Source of the DNA: UBA2040 sp002384725
GTDB taxonomy: Bacteria; Bacteroidota; Bacteroidia; Flavobacteriales_D; Crocinitomicaceae
Length of the DNA stretch: 44,640 nt
Reading direction: 5' to 3'
NCBI GenBank assembly: GCA_963926475.1
Contig: CAWUXE010000015.1
Coordinates: forward strand, 1-44,640
Positions 30,773 to 38,985 of this stretch are shown here, piece after piece; positions within the stretch are counted from its first letter, which is position 1, and every line of letters starts with the position of its first letter. The translations under genes and the position numbers were made by a program. The notes under the pieces are model-generated. The model made no database searches, was not told where the DNA came from, and worked only from the letters and a program-made list of their open reading frames with translations.

Positions 30773-32815
30773 TTGAAAAAAGGCATAATTAATATTGGAG
30801 TACAGCTCGCCGTGATTGGATTGTTGCTTGTTATCGGCCTCTTTTTCAATGGGAAAAGATTGAACGATTATCCGATTTATACGCACGCTTGGGCACAATC
30901 CGATCGATACGCCTTGGCCGAAGGATTTCAAAATAATCACCTAAATTTTTTTAAACCTGAAGCTTTGGTTTACAATCATCAGTATCCAGATGATTGGCAA
31001 ACGGAGCAAGAAACTACCCGCACTGCTGTTGATTTTCCTGTTCATGATTATGCCGTGGCTTGCTGTATGAAATTACTTGGAACGGACAGCCCTTGGGTGT
31101 TTCGTTCCTATATTTTTCTGTATGGATTACTAGGTTTGTTCTTTTTGTTTCGCTTGTCCTACTTGTTGACTGGGAATTTATGGCGATCTGTTTTCGTGAC
31201 ATTATTTGGGGCCAGTTCTCCTGTGTTTTTGTTTTATCAAGCAGGGTTTTTGCCGACCATTCCGTCTTTGGCAAATGCAATTATTGGGATTTATTTGTAC
31301 GTCAAATTTCTGAAAAACGGAAAGACGAAGACATGGAATTGGATGGTTTTCTTTTTCATTTTAGCGGCTTTGAGTCGCACGACATTCATCATTCCTTTTA
31401 GTGCCGTTTTAGGTGTAGAACTTATCCGAGTTATAAAACGACAAACTAAATTTTGGAACAAATTGCCCGCCGCTTTACTTGGTTTTGGCGCTGTAATCGG
31501 GTACATGATGTACAATGGATATTTGAGAAATAATTACGGTTCTCTCTTCCTATTTCACTTACTGCCAGCCAAAGATTTTGCGCAATTAGTAGAAATATTC
31601 AACCAGATTTGGAACAATTTGGTTTTGACTTATTTTTCCATTTATCATTATTTTATTTTACTACTTGCTATTATGGCAGTTGTATGGACAAAGCTTCGCT
31701 TAAAATCAAAGTTTGGGACGGAGTATCAGTATTTGACGCTCTTCTTGTCCTTCTATTTTGTTGGCACATTTTTGTTCGTCTTTTTCATGTTCGGTCAAAT
31801 GAATGTGCACGATTATTATTTTCTCGACACGCTGTTTTTACCCATTTTGGTTGGTTTAATTTTGATGTTCGCCTTTCTCCCAAATATCACAAAAAGACTT
31901 AGGAAAGGAGTCAGTTTGGTTCTTGCAACGGGAGTTTTATTTCTATGTTTCCTCAACGCTCAAACAGTAGTTCATGATCGTACTGAAAAGTATGTTTTAG
32001 CCGAGTTCAAAGCAGGGGTAGAAGACTTTAAAGGTTCGGAACTTTGGCTCGACAAACAAGGTGTAAAACGGACAGATAAAATTCTTGTAATTGCATCGCC
32101 AACGCCTAACACGCCTTTTATTTTAATGAAACGAAAAGGATTCACGACGCACCGCCTTTCTGAGCAAATCTTACAGAATTCGCGAACATGGGGATGGGAC
32201 TATGTTGTATTTCAGAATCAATATTTCTATTCAAAAGGTCTTCAGATTTTACCTGAATTACTCGATAATTGGGAATACATCTCAAGCAACGGAAAACTGA
32301 CTCTCTGCCGAAAAAGAAAAACGCCAAAAGTACAATCGATTATTCAATTCATGGGGTTGAAGAATAGAAAACCGATTCTGTACGAGAAATTTTCGACGAA
32401 CAAAAAGGAAAACCCCAATTGGTCGAAGTTGACAGTTGGCATGGACTCTTTGGACGAAGAATATCTGTTTCTCGACGAAAAGGAAGAGTATGCAGCTTCT
32501 TATGTGAAAACGAACTGGTCGAAACTCACGGAAGGACCGACTATTTTAAGTGCTTCCATGCAGGTGAAAATGATTGGAAAGAAGGAAACCTTTGTCGTGT
32601 TGGTTGTGAGCGATAAAAATGAGAATGCACTCTATTATTCCTATCCGATTCATGAAAACGTAGAGGATGAGAAAGACTGGCAAATCATTGAATTTTATTC
32701 GACATTACCACAGGTTAAAAATGCGGAAAATGGATTCAGTTTTTTCTTCTACAACAAAGGTTCAAAAATGGTGAAGGTGAAGGATTTGGAGTTTCGAATT
32801 ACAGATTTCAACTAG
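30773..32815 (+). CDS. GT-C fold membrane glycosyltransferase-like protein
   Basis: A 680-aa protein with about 10 hydrophobic helices in residues 8-400 and a soluble C-terminal part of ~280 residues. After the first helix comes a loop with YPIYTHAWAQSDRYALAEGF and TAVDFPVHDYAVACCMKLLG, acidic and aromatic in the manner of the first periplasmic loop of dolichyl-phosphate-mannose (GT39/PMT, ArnT-like) transferases. That suggests use of a lipid-linked sugar donor outside the membrane, but I cannot name the acceptor. The C-terminal part (420-680) looks beta-rich. It starts with TTG preceded by GGAAG at a normal distance; no early in-frame ATG exists. The stop codon abuts the stop of the convergent hemJ gene with no bases between. 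Confidence 0.72.
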   Translation: MKKGIINIGVQLAVIGLLLVIGLFFNGKRLNDYPIYTHAWAQSDRYALAEGFQNNHLNFFKPEALVYNHQYPDDWQTEQETTRTAVDFPVHDYAVACCMKLLGTDSPWVFRSYIFLYGLLGLFFLFRLSYLLTGNLWRSVFVTLFGASSPVFLFYQAGFLPTIPSLANAIIGIYLYVKFLKNGKTKTWNWMVFFFILAALSRTTFIIPFSAVLGVELIRVIKRQTKFWNKLPAALLGFGAVIGYMMYNGYLRNNYGSLFLFHLLPAKDFAQLVEIFNQIWNNLVLTYFSIYHYFILLLAIMAVVWTKLRLKSKFGTEYQYLTLFLSFYFVGTFLFVFFMFGQMNVHDYYFLDTLFLPILVGLILMFAFLPNITKRLRKGVSLVLATGVLFLCFLNAQTVVHDRTEKYVLAEFKAGVEDFKGSELWLDKQGVKRTDKILVIASPTPNTPFILMKRKGFTTHRLSEQILQNSRTWGWDYVVFQNQYFYSKGLQILPELLDNWEYISSNGKLTLCRKRKTPKVQSIIQFMGLKNRKPILYEKFSTNKKENPNWSKLTVGMDSLDEEYLFLDEKEEYAASYVKTNWSKLTEGPTILSASMQVKMIGKKETFVVLVVSDKNENALYYSYPIHENVEDEKDWQIIEFYSTLPQVKNAENGFSFFFYNKGSKMVKVKDLEFRITDFN

Positions 32816-33349
32816 TTACTTATTGCTGATTTTCTTATATAATTTAATCAACATCATCAAGCCAATTGCGACAAGGAAAAAGTAAAACGTCGCTTTCCAC
32901 CAGGGCATTCTGTTTTGTAATTCAACGAGGAAAATAATCGCTACCAAACAAAGAGTAGCCGCTTCATTCCACAACCGCAAGTGCTTTGATTTCCACTTGA
33001 AAATTCCTTCTGCCATTTGAAACATCAATCGTTGTGAAACAAAATGGTATATCAGAAGAAAAACGACGAAGGCGAGTTTGGTGTGCATCCATCCTTGTTC
33101 TAGAAGAGCTGGATTAAGGATTAACATCCAAGTTCCAAAAATGAGAGTCAGAACCATAGCTGGAGTTGTGATAATCCACCACAGCTTTTTCTCCATAATC
33201 TTGAATTGATCGCTCAAGGCTTTTTTAACTACTTCGTCTTTTTCTTGCGCTTCGGTATGATAAATGAACAAACGAGGCATGTAAAACAATCCAGCGAACC
33301 AGCTAACTACGAAAATGATGTGTAGAGATTTTACGATGTCGTATGTCAT
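32816..33349 (-). CDS. hemJ: Protoporphyrinogen IX oxidase, HemJ type
   Basis: A 177-aa membrane protein with four to five helices that matches HemJ, which oxidises protoporphyrinogen IX to protoporphyrin IX in heme synthesis. The start YDIVKSLHIIFVVSWFAGLF has the conserved histidine of helix 1 and the RLFIYHTEA segment follows. WWIITTPAMVLTLIFGTWML, WMHTKLAFVVFLLIYHFV and LRLWNEAATLCLVAIIFLVE are also typical. Heme made here would serve the cytochrome oxidase encoded just upstream, although a ~270-bp gap filled with repeats separates it from that operon. The CopD family is a more distant alternative. Confidence 0.87.
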   Translation of the reverse strand: MTYDIVKSLHIIFVVSWFAGLFYMPRLFIYHTEAQEKDEVVKKALSDQFKIMEKKLWWIITTPAMVLTLIFGTWMLILNPALLEQGWMHTKLAFVVFLLIYHFVSQRLMFQMAEGIFKWKSKHLRLWNEAATLCLVAIIFLVELQNRMPWWKATFYFFLVAIGLMMLIKLYKKISNK

Positions 33350-33369
33350 GGGGTAAAATTACGAATTCC

Positions 33370-33420
33370 GAACGGTAGAATTCCGAATTTGACCATTCGT
33401 AATTCGTAATTCTACCATTC
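33370..33420. repeat. Inverted repeat upstream of hemJ
   Basis: GAACGGTAGAATTCCGAATT (33370-33389) pairs with AATTCGTAATTCTACCATTC (33401-33420) with two mismatches and an 11-nt spacer. It starts 20 bp before the hemJ ATG, so it could form a structured leader, an operator or an extragenic repeat. Confidence 0.6.
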
Positions 33421-33490
33421 ATGATAGTTATAGACCGCACTTAAACGCCTATTTTACTTGTTTCGCTCAATCGAAACTATTGGCCTTTTT

Positions 33491-33617
33491 GGATTCTGTC
33501 GCATCTACCAAATTTAACCAATAAAAAATAAATTCAATTGAAAATCAGTACTTTAGATATTTATCTAATTCCATTTTTTATAAAGAAAAGCAACAAAATA
33601 GTTAGATAAGACAGACC
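33491..33617 (+). mobile_element. MITE-like repeat, copy A
   Basis: A 127-bp AT-rich non-coding element whose inverse copy lies at 43013-43161. Ends: GGATTCTGTCGCATCTACC (33491-33509) on the left, and the complement of GGTCTGTCTTATCTAAC (33601-33617) on the right, an imperfect terminal inverted repeat. The internal ~75 bp (from AATTCAATTGAAAATCAGTA onwards) is nearly identical to copy B. The right end is 3 bp from the stop codon of the DUF420 gene. The whole DUF420-hemJ gap (33350-33620) is thus made of this element plus the inverted repeat at 33370-33420. Confidence 0.65.
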
Positions 33618-33620
33618 CGA

Positions 33621-34145
33621 TTAACTTCCGTAATACGGCGAAATCATCCAAAAGACCAGCACACCCGAAACGGCTACATAAAACCAAATTGGCCATGCGA
33701 AACGGGTCCATTTCTTGTGTTTTGCATATTTCCCTTGCCAAGCAAAAAGATAAGTGTATAAAACTATAGGAACTACAGCTATGCTTAGCAAGATGTGTGA
33801 AATCAAAAGCGGATAGTAAAACATGCCATATTCGCCTCCGTATTCAGTTGATTTACTTGTCATGTGATATGTAACATATAACACCAAGAAAACGAGCGAG
33901 AGGATTAGACAAAAGCGAATCAAAGCGCGATGCATGCGCATGTCTTTTGTTTTAATTGCAATCAACGCCAAAATAAGAAGAACTGCTGTACAACCATTGA
34001 TCATGGCATAAACAGCTGGTAAGAAAGAGGTGTCAACACCTTTTATCTGAATTCTAAATAAGAGTGCGACAACAATTGGTATCGCAATCGATACAATTTT
34101 TATGAGGTTTGTTACCTTTTTGCTATTTGGATCTATCAATGCCAT
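33621..34145 (-). CDS. DUF420 membrane protein
   Basis: A 174-aa integral membrane protein with five predicted helices (about residues 14-30, 40-62, 72-92, 110-130 and 148-168). The conserved HRALIRFCLILSLVFLVLYV, YHMTSKSTEYGG and SHILLSIAVVPIVLYTY segments carry the histidines of the DUF420 (YozB/CtaM-like) family, whose members are linked to cytochrome oxidase assembly. It is last in the ctaB-cox operon and its start overlaps the SCO gene by 23 bp. Its position supports an assembly role; the reaction is unknown. Confidence 0.87.
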   Translation of the reverse strand: MALIDPNSKKVTNLIKIVSIAIPIVVALLFRIQIKGVDTSFLPAVYAMINGCTAVLLILALIAIKTKDMRMHRALIRFCLILSLVFLVLYVTYHMTSKSTEYGGEYGMFYYPLLISHILLSIAVVPIVLYTYLFAWQGKYAKHKKWTRFAWPIWFYVAVSGVLVFWMISPYYGS

Positions 34146-34779
34146 ATTCGTGTTTTAACAATAATCGAATGTCTTTTTGCATTCGGTCTACTTCGTCTGG
34201 GTCTGTTCCGATATATACGCCACGAACATAACCTTCCTTATCTACCAAAGTAAATGCTGGCGAATGTGCGTATCCTCCAGCTGAGGCCTCATCTTGACCA
34301 GCGAAGAGTTTAAAATGTTTAATGCCTAATTCATGCGTTTTAGCTTCGTCACCCGTAAAGAAATACCAGTTTATAGCTGTCACTCCTTTTTTCTTGATGT
34401 ACTTTCTTAATACACTTGGACTGTCTTTTTTCGGGTTGATAGAAAAGGACATGAACTGAATTTGATCGGAAAGGTCAGTTAAATTTTTATTCAGACGATT
34501 CATTTGAGCCGTCATTTTTGGACAAATCGTTGGGCACGAAGTAAAAAAGAAATCAGCAACCCAAATTTTATCTTTCATCTGTTTGGAATGCACAAGCACC
34601 GAATCCTGATTTAAATACATGAAATCAATCATTTTTGGAAATACCGTGTCCGTAACTTCTTTTCCGTTAACCGCAGAGTACTCCACATCAATATCGCCTA
34701 ATTTGGGCAATGGCGTGTAGTTCTCTTTGCAGGAAAAAAGCAGGAATAAGATAGAGCTGGTAATTAAAAATTCTTTCAT
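34123..34779 (-). CDS. SCO1/SenC family copper chaperone lipoprotein
   Basis: A 218-aa thioredoxin-fold copper chaperone for the CuA site of cytochrome oxidase subunit II. It starts MKEFLITSSILFLLFSC, a lipoprotein signal (LLFSC, C17), so it is tethered outside the inner membrane. The copper site is complete: the CxxxC pair in FFFTSCPTICPKMTAQMNRL and the histidine in GGYAHSPAFTLVDKEG. It overlaps the SCO-like gene upstream by 4 bp and the DUF420 gene downstream by 23 bp, which makes a coupled assembly cluster. Confidence 0.93.
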   Translation of the reverse strand: MKEFLITSSILFLLFSCKENYTPLPKLGDIDVEYSAVNGKEVTDTVFPKMIDFMYLNQDSVLVHSKQMKDKIWVADFFFTSCPTICPKMTAQMNRLNKNLTDLSDQIQFMSFSINPKKDSPSVLRKYIKKKGVTAINWYFFTGDEAKTHELGIKHFKLFAGQDEASAGGYAHSPAFTLVDKEGYVRGVYIGTDPDEVDRMQKDIRLLLKHEYGIDRSK

Positions 34780-35450
34780 TTTTTCGCCCTTTCTTTATCG
34801 TACTGTTTTTGCAGCAAGGCAACGTGTTCCTTCATACGGCGAATCATTCCTTCTTCGTCTCCACGCAATGCCATGCGAAGATGATTTTTCTTGTCCAACA
34901 AAAGGATTAACTCTTGAAAAGCTTGACCGCCATAAAACTCATCGCCTTCTTGTAAAAGGTTTTGGTTGTTTCTTTCAAAATTATAAACGATTCTTGCATC
35001 GCCCTTGGCTAAAACCCACGTTTCAGGATCGTAATTTGGAACACGATCTTTTAGCATCTCAGCAATAGGGGTAACATCCTCTAGCGGGTTTCCTTCGCCG
35101 TCTGTTGCAAAAGAAATAATCCGAACTTGCTTGAGTTTTTTACCCTTGTTGGTATAGATGTGTTGATAGATCGCCTGTTGAAGGTTGAAGAACAATACCG
35201 CACAATCATCAGGACAAGTTCCCTGCAAGGTTGTTATGAGAACGATGTCTCCTTCAAAATCTTTGGATGTCCGTTTTTCCCCATTTATATCGATGAAAGA
35301 ATAATCTTTTGCCAGTCCGAAATCATCTAATTCTTTGAAGTTATTAGAACAACTTCGAGTTGAAAAAAAGACCAAGAAAAAAGCCGGCGCAAATAAAAGT
35401 AGAAAGGCCATTACTACTTTTTTTCGACCGGCATTCGTTTTTTTTGCCAT
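34776..35450 (-). CDS. SCO-like thioredoxin-fold protein lacking the copper histidine
   Basis: A 224-aa membrane-anchored protein with one N-terminal helix (VVMAFLLLFAPAFFLVFFST) followed by a thioredoxin/SCO-like domain. The CxxxC pair is present in LITTLQGTCPDDCAVLFFNL. Where true SCO proteins have the copper histidine (HSPAF in the next gene), this one reads FYGGQAFQELILLLDKKNHL, with glutamine instead. It may work as a thiol-disulfide partner that keeps the SCO or CuA cysteines reduced; that is an inference. It overlaps the SCO gene by 4 bp and lies 15 bp after the subunit IV gene. Confidence 0.78.
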   Translation of the reverse strand: MAKKTNAGRKKVVMAFLLLFAPAFFLVFFSTRSCSNNFKELDDFGLAKDYSFIDINGEKRTSKDFEGDIVLITTLQGTCPDDCAVLFFNLQQAIYQHIYTNKGKKLKQVRIISFATDGEGNPLEDVTPIAEMLKDRVPNYDPETWVLAKGDARIVYNFERNNQNLLQEGDEFYGGQAFQELILLLDKKNHLRMALRGDEEGMIRRMKEHVALLQKQYDKERAKK

Positions 35451-35465
35451 TATTGAAATGTGCTG

Positions 35466-35834
35466 TTAAGCTCCATAAGAATTAACCGCGTTTCCGACGT
35501 ATGCCCCTTCTGTTAATGCGATGAATATCAAATAGATAACAAATACAATATAAGGAGCGAGAATGACATATTTCATTGCTTTTTTCTCATCACCAAGGTG
35601 CATAAAGCTCAAAATAATGTATCCTGCTTTTAATAAGGTAAGAATGATAAACGTAAGTTTAACATATGGCCATGCAGCGCTATCTTGCTTGATCATTGCT
35701 CCTAAAAATACTTCTACAACTGTCACTAATGTTAGTAGCAGTGTAACCATCCAAATTTTCTTTCGAAGTTTCTTTCCTTGCTCATCATCATGATGAGTGT
35801 ACAACGAATATTCTATAATGTCATCTCTTTCCAT
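35466..35834 (-). CDS. Cytochrome c oxidase subunit IV
   Basis: A small 122-aa subunit with three helices (about residues 28-48, 55-78 and 88-110) of the prokaryotic subunit IV type. The typical segments are KKIWMVTLLLTLVTVVEVFL, FIILTLLKAGYIILSFMHLG and VILAPYIVFVIYLIFIALTE. The subunit stabilises the oxidase and has no catalytic residues. It lies between the second subunit III gene (22 bp) and the SCO-like gene (15 bp). Confidence 0.9.
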   Translation of the reverse strand: MERDDIIEYSLYTHHDDEQGKKLRKKIWMVTLLLTLVTVVEVFLGAMIKQDSAAWPYVKLTFIILTLLKAGYIILSFMHLGDEKKAMKYVILAPYIVFVIYLIFIALTEGAYVGNAVNSYGA

Positions 35835-35856
35835 AATCGATGTTTAATGCGTTTAG

Positions 35857-36894
35857 TTATACTAAGTAGAAGAATGTAAATACGAATACCCAAACTAAAT
35901 CTACAAAGTGCCAATACAATCCTGTCTTCTCAACCATTTCGTAATGTCCTCTTTTGTGGTACGTTCCTTTTATTACTCCCATTAAAATAATAATGTTGAT
36001 GATTACCCCAGAGAATACGTGGAAACCGTGGAATCCAGTAATGAAGAAGAAAAACTGTCCGTATTGTTGAGGACCGTATTCGTTTTGCTCCAAATTTGCT
36101 CCATAGATTACTCGGTTTTTTTCACCGCTGTAAACTGCTTCGCCATAAATATTTAAGGCTTCTTTACCTTCAATCTTATTTCCGATTTTATATTTGTCAC
36201 CATTTGTTTTGATGACTAATTCTAAATGCTCGTCTGCTTCTTTCTGAACGCTTACGATAGAACCGTCATGTAAAGTTAACAAAGCGCTTTTTCCATCATG
36301 TTTGATTTGACCTGCCGACATTGCATGCTGATAAGCGTGAAGAAGGTCTTCTTTAATTACTTCTCCTTTTTTATGATGTGCACCAGCCGTTTCTACTTTG
36401 AAACTCTTGATTTCACCAAAATGACCTTTCACAATTGCTTGCGATCCGTCGGCTAGTTCTACTTTTCCGAATTCTGAACCGTGAATGAAGTGACTCCACT
36501 CCCATGCCTGTGATCCAACGAAGAAAAATCCTCCAACAATCGTCAAAGCCAACCATTTAATAACACCTTTTTTATCCATTCGGTGTCCGGCTTCAACGGC
36601 CAAAACCATTGTTACAGATGAAACGATAAGGATAAATGTCATTAGGGCAACATACAAAAGAGGATAACCATGACCTAAGAAAGGCATAGAGTTAAAAGTT
36701 TCCTCTCCAATTGGCCATGCATCTTGCGCACTGTGACGAGTAAAACCATATGCGATCAATAATCCTCCGAATGTCAATGCATCCGATACAAGGAAAAACC
36801 ACATCATTAGTTTTCCGTAACTAGTCGAAAATGGAGAGACTTTACCTCCCCAAGGAGATTCAGTGCTAAGTTCATTTGAAGCGTGTCCAGCCAT
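35857..36894 (-). CDS. Cytochrome c oxidase subunit III with large soluble insertion
   Basis: A 345-aa heme-copper oxidase subunit III. Helices at about 24-48 (LMMWFFLVSDALTFGGLLIA), 76-99, 110-128, 275-300 and 320-345 frame the fold, and the conserved GSQAWEWSHFIHG (with the helix glutamate) and FFFFITGFHGFHVFSGVIIN are clear. Between the third and fourth helices sits an extra ~140-residue soluble segment (about 130-270) of polar, strand-forming sequence such as LADGSQAIVKGHFG, LLTLHDGSIVSVQK and KNRVIYGANLEQ. Ordinary bacterial subunit III proteins of about 200-270 aa lack it. It follows the first subunit III gene by 22 bp. Confidence 0.92.
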   Translation of the reverse strand: MAGHASNELSTESPWGGKVSPFSTSYGKLMMWFFLVSDALTFGGLLIAYGFTRHSAQDAWPIGEETFNSMPFLGHGYPLLYVALMTFILIVSSVTMVLAVEAGHRMDKKGVIKWLALTIVGGFFFVGSQAWEWSHFIHGSEFGKVELADGSQAIVKGHFGEIKSFKVETAGAHHKKGEVIKEDLLHAYQHAMSAGQIKHDGKSALLTLHDGSIVSVQKEADEHLELVIKTNGDKYKIGNKIEGKEALNIYGEAVYSGEKNRVIYGANLEQNEYGPQQYGQFFFFITGFHGFHVFSGVIINIIILMGVIKGTYHKRGHYEMVEKTGLYWHFVDLVWVFVFTFFYLV

Positions 36895-36916
36895 TAGTTA
36901 AGATTTTTTTGCAAGT

Positions 36917-37975
36917 TTAATGAATAAAAAGCAAAAAGAATAGTAAATAGAGCCACAAAAAGCCTAAAAAATGCCAGAAAATTGAACCGCTTTGCAGACT
37001 TATATAGTCACCCGAAGTAAAGCTGCCTGAAAATGAACGAATTGTGATTCTTATCAGGTAGAAAATGGTAACGAAAACATGAAGTAAATGCAAGCAGGTT
37101 ATGATGAATAAAAAGGAACTGGCTGTGTCGGCTGTTTCAATTGCTTTAATCTGTAAATAGGCCGATAGCGGTTTTCCTTTCCACTTGAGCGTTCGGTTTT
37201 CATATTCTAATGCTTTTCCCTTGTAATAAATATTGAAATCCTTGCCCAATTCGCCTTTTGCAAAAAAGTCTCCACGTCTGTCTTTGATGTTGAGTGCTAG
37301 TGCATTCAACCTGATTTTATCTGTGGTGCTCAGGTTTTCTCCATTTGATTTTTTTAATCGCCCATCAATAAATGCAACTGGTGTTTGATCTAGATAAAGG
37401 ATAAAAGGTTGCGCATAGGAATTTACCTGAAAGGGGTTTTCTTCGTCGAAATCTAAAAACTGAGCCATAAATTTTTGAAGCTCTTCCATTTTAACATCCG
37501 AAATTTTCTTTCCTTTTTGCATAAAGCTATTTCCGTCTACTTCGATGAAAGCATTGTTGTCTTTGATGTCATAGTATTCGCCAATTCTGCCGTTAGTCAC
37601 CATTACTTTGTTGTTGACCGGGTGGATCCCAAGTTCAGTCAATTGACCGTATCCTTTAAATTGGAAATAAATGAATGAAATACCCAAGAAAACGGTTAAC
37701 GCCATAAAAAAGCGCAATCCTTTTTGATTGTCTTTTTTAACACTTTGAATGGCCAAAATGAAACTCAAACTGGAAAGTATAATCAAGGTTGTACTAATCC
37801 AGAAAGCATTCGGCATAGGTGTTTTTACCCAAAATGAATCGCCCATCATAACCAAATAGGCAGAAGTGAAGCCAGCAAAAAGCATGATGATGCTGAAAAT
37901 TCCAATGTACACGAGATTCTTTTTCATTTTCAACCGAACTTCGGGTGTCAATTCTTGATCAAAATCTTTTCTCAT
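36917..37975 (-). CDS. Cytochrome c oxidase subunit III paralogue with larger soluble insertion
   Basis: A 352-aa second subunit III-like protein. Helices are at about 19-44 (LVYIGIFSIIMLFAGFTSAY), 55-78, 88-108, 285-312 (SFLFIITCLHLLHVFVTIFY) and 330-352 (SIFWHFLGFLWLYLLFFLLF). The soluble segment between helices three and four is about 170 residues, longer than in the neighbouring gene and not obviously similar to it. The third helix ends FQFKGYGQLTELG, without the tryptophan-glutamate motif of the other copy. The two probably sit in one oxidase as split or duplicated subunits, as in other Bacteroidota. It lies 27 bp after ctaB. Confidence 0.87.
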   Translation of the reverse strand: MRKDFDQELTPEVRLKMKKNLVYIGIFSIIMLFAGFTSAYLVMMGDSFWVKTPMPNAFWISTTLIILSSLSFILAIQSVKKDNQKGLRFFMALTVFLGISFIYFQFKGYGQLTELGIHPVNNKVMVTNGRIGEYYDIKDNNAFIEVDGNSFMQKGKKISDVKMEELQKFMAQFLDFDEENPFQVNSYAQPFILYLDQTPVAFIDGRLKKSNGENLSTTDKIRLNALALNIKDRRGDFFAKGELGKDFNIYYKGKALEYENRTLKWKGKPLSAYLQIKAIETADTASSFLFIITCLHLLHVFVTIFYLIRITIRSFSGSFTSGDYISLQSGSIFWHFLGFLWLYLLFFLLFIH

Positions 37976-38002
37976 CTTATTATTTTTTAGAGTATTTGAA
38001 GC

Positions 38003-38851
38003 TTATATTTTATCGAAAACATACACAAACTGTATGATTGGTAAATAAACAAACGAAGCGAACATTAGTTTTCTAGCGTCTTTGTCATCCATGGATAAAA
38101 ACAATTTATAGGAAAGTAAAAAGAACCATGCACCGAGCACACTGCCGATAATCAAAGTCCATATCCCAGTCATTTCCAACCACCAAGGCAATAAACTAAA
38201 AGGGATTAAAGCCAAAGAGTAGAGTGCAATTTGAAAGGCAGATTCTTTCGATTTACCTTTTTTGGAGGGCAAAAGACTAAATCCACCCGCTCTATAATCT
38301 GCGTCGACCACCCATGCAATGGCCCAAAAATGAGGGAATTGCCATGTAAACTGAACGAAAAATAATATTCCTGGGATAAAACCAAATTCGCCAGTTGCAG
38401 CAATTGCTCCTAACATAGGAGGAATGGCTCCTGGAAATGCACCAACAAAAACTGCCCAAGGAGTTATTCGTTTCAAAGGAGTGTAAATGAATACGTAAGA
38501 AATGTAAGCCGCTATACCTAAATAAAATGCAGGCCAGTTGATCATGGCCAACATGATCAAACCAACAATTAAAGAAACGGCAACAACAATGTAGGCTTCT
38601 GTCAAGGACATTTCTTTCATGGGAAGCGGTCGTTTTGCTGTCCTTTTCATTAAACCATCGATGTCCTTTTCCCAAATTTGGTTGGAACCATTGGAAGCTG
38701 CTGTAACGAGCATTCCGCCAATCATCAAAAGGAAAATTTCATAATAATCTGAACCGCCGTTAAACAAATAACCAGATAGAGCGGAAACCACGACTAAAAA
38801 CGATAAGCGGAACTTGGTAAATGAAATATATTGCTTCAGCTTTTTTGGCAC
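38003..38851 (-). CDS. ctaB: Protoheme IX farnesyltransferase (heme O synthase)
   Basis: A UbiA-family prenyltransferase that attaches a farnesyl group to heme b to make heme O for the oxidase. The 282-aa product has about nine helices. The first aspartate motif is AASNGSNQIWEKDIDGLMKR, followed by RTAKRPLP, and the second is WVVDADYRAGGFSLLPSKKG. It is first in the seven-gene run with both subunit III genes, subunit IV, both SCO-type genes and DUF420, and has a TAAATTTG box 26 bp upstream. No ctaA gene (heme A) is in view. Confidence 0.95.
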   Translation of the reverse strand: MPKKLKQYISFTKFRLSFLVVVSALSGYLFNGGSDYYEIFLLMIGGMLVTAASNGSNQIWEKDIDGLMKRTAKRPLPMKEMSLTEAYIVVAVSLIVGLIMLAMINWPAFYLGIAAYISYVFIYTPLKRITPWAVFVGAFPGAIPPMLGAIAATGEFGFIPGILFFVQFTWQFPHFWAIAWVVDADYRAGGFSLLPSKKGKSKESAFQIALYSLALIPFSLLPWWLEMTGIWTLIIGSVLGAWFFLLSYKLFLSMDDKDARKLMFASFVYLPIIQFVYVFDKI

Positions 38852-38877
38852 AACAAAAGATGTTTTTTAATGCGGTG

Positions 38878-38885
38878 CAAATTTA
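38878..38885 (-). promoter_or_regulatory. -7 box (TAAATTTG) of the ctaB-cox operon
   Basis: The minus strand reads TAAATTTG, matching TAnnTTTG, 26 bp before the ctaB ATG. The divergent GT2 box is 53 bp away. Confidence 0.55.
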
Positions 38886-38938
38886 CGGATTTAATTTGCG
38901 TTAAGTGGAAATGAATTCGGCACAAATTGGAATTATTC

Positions 38939-38946
38939 TATATTTG
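38939..38946 (+). promoter_or_regulatory. -7 box (TATATTTG) of the GT2 gene
   Basis: TATATTTG matches TAnnTTTG and lies 39 bp before the ATG at 38986, leaving a leader of about 30 nt. Confidence 0.55.
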
Positions 38947-38985
38947 CATCCCTATTTCGCAAGATTAATTTTATAAAATCAAAAA

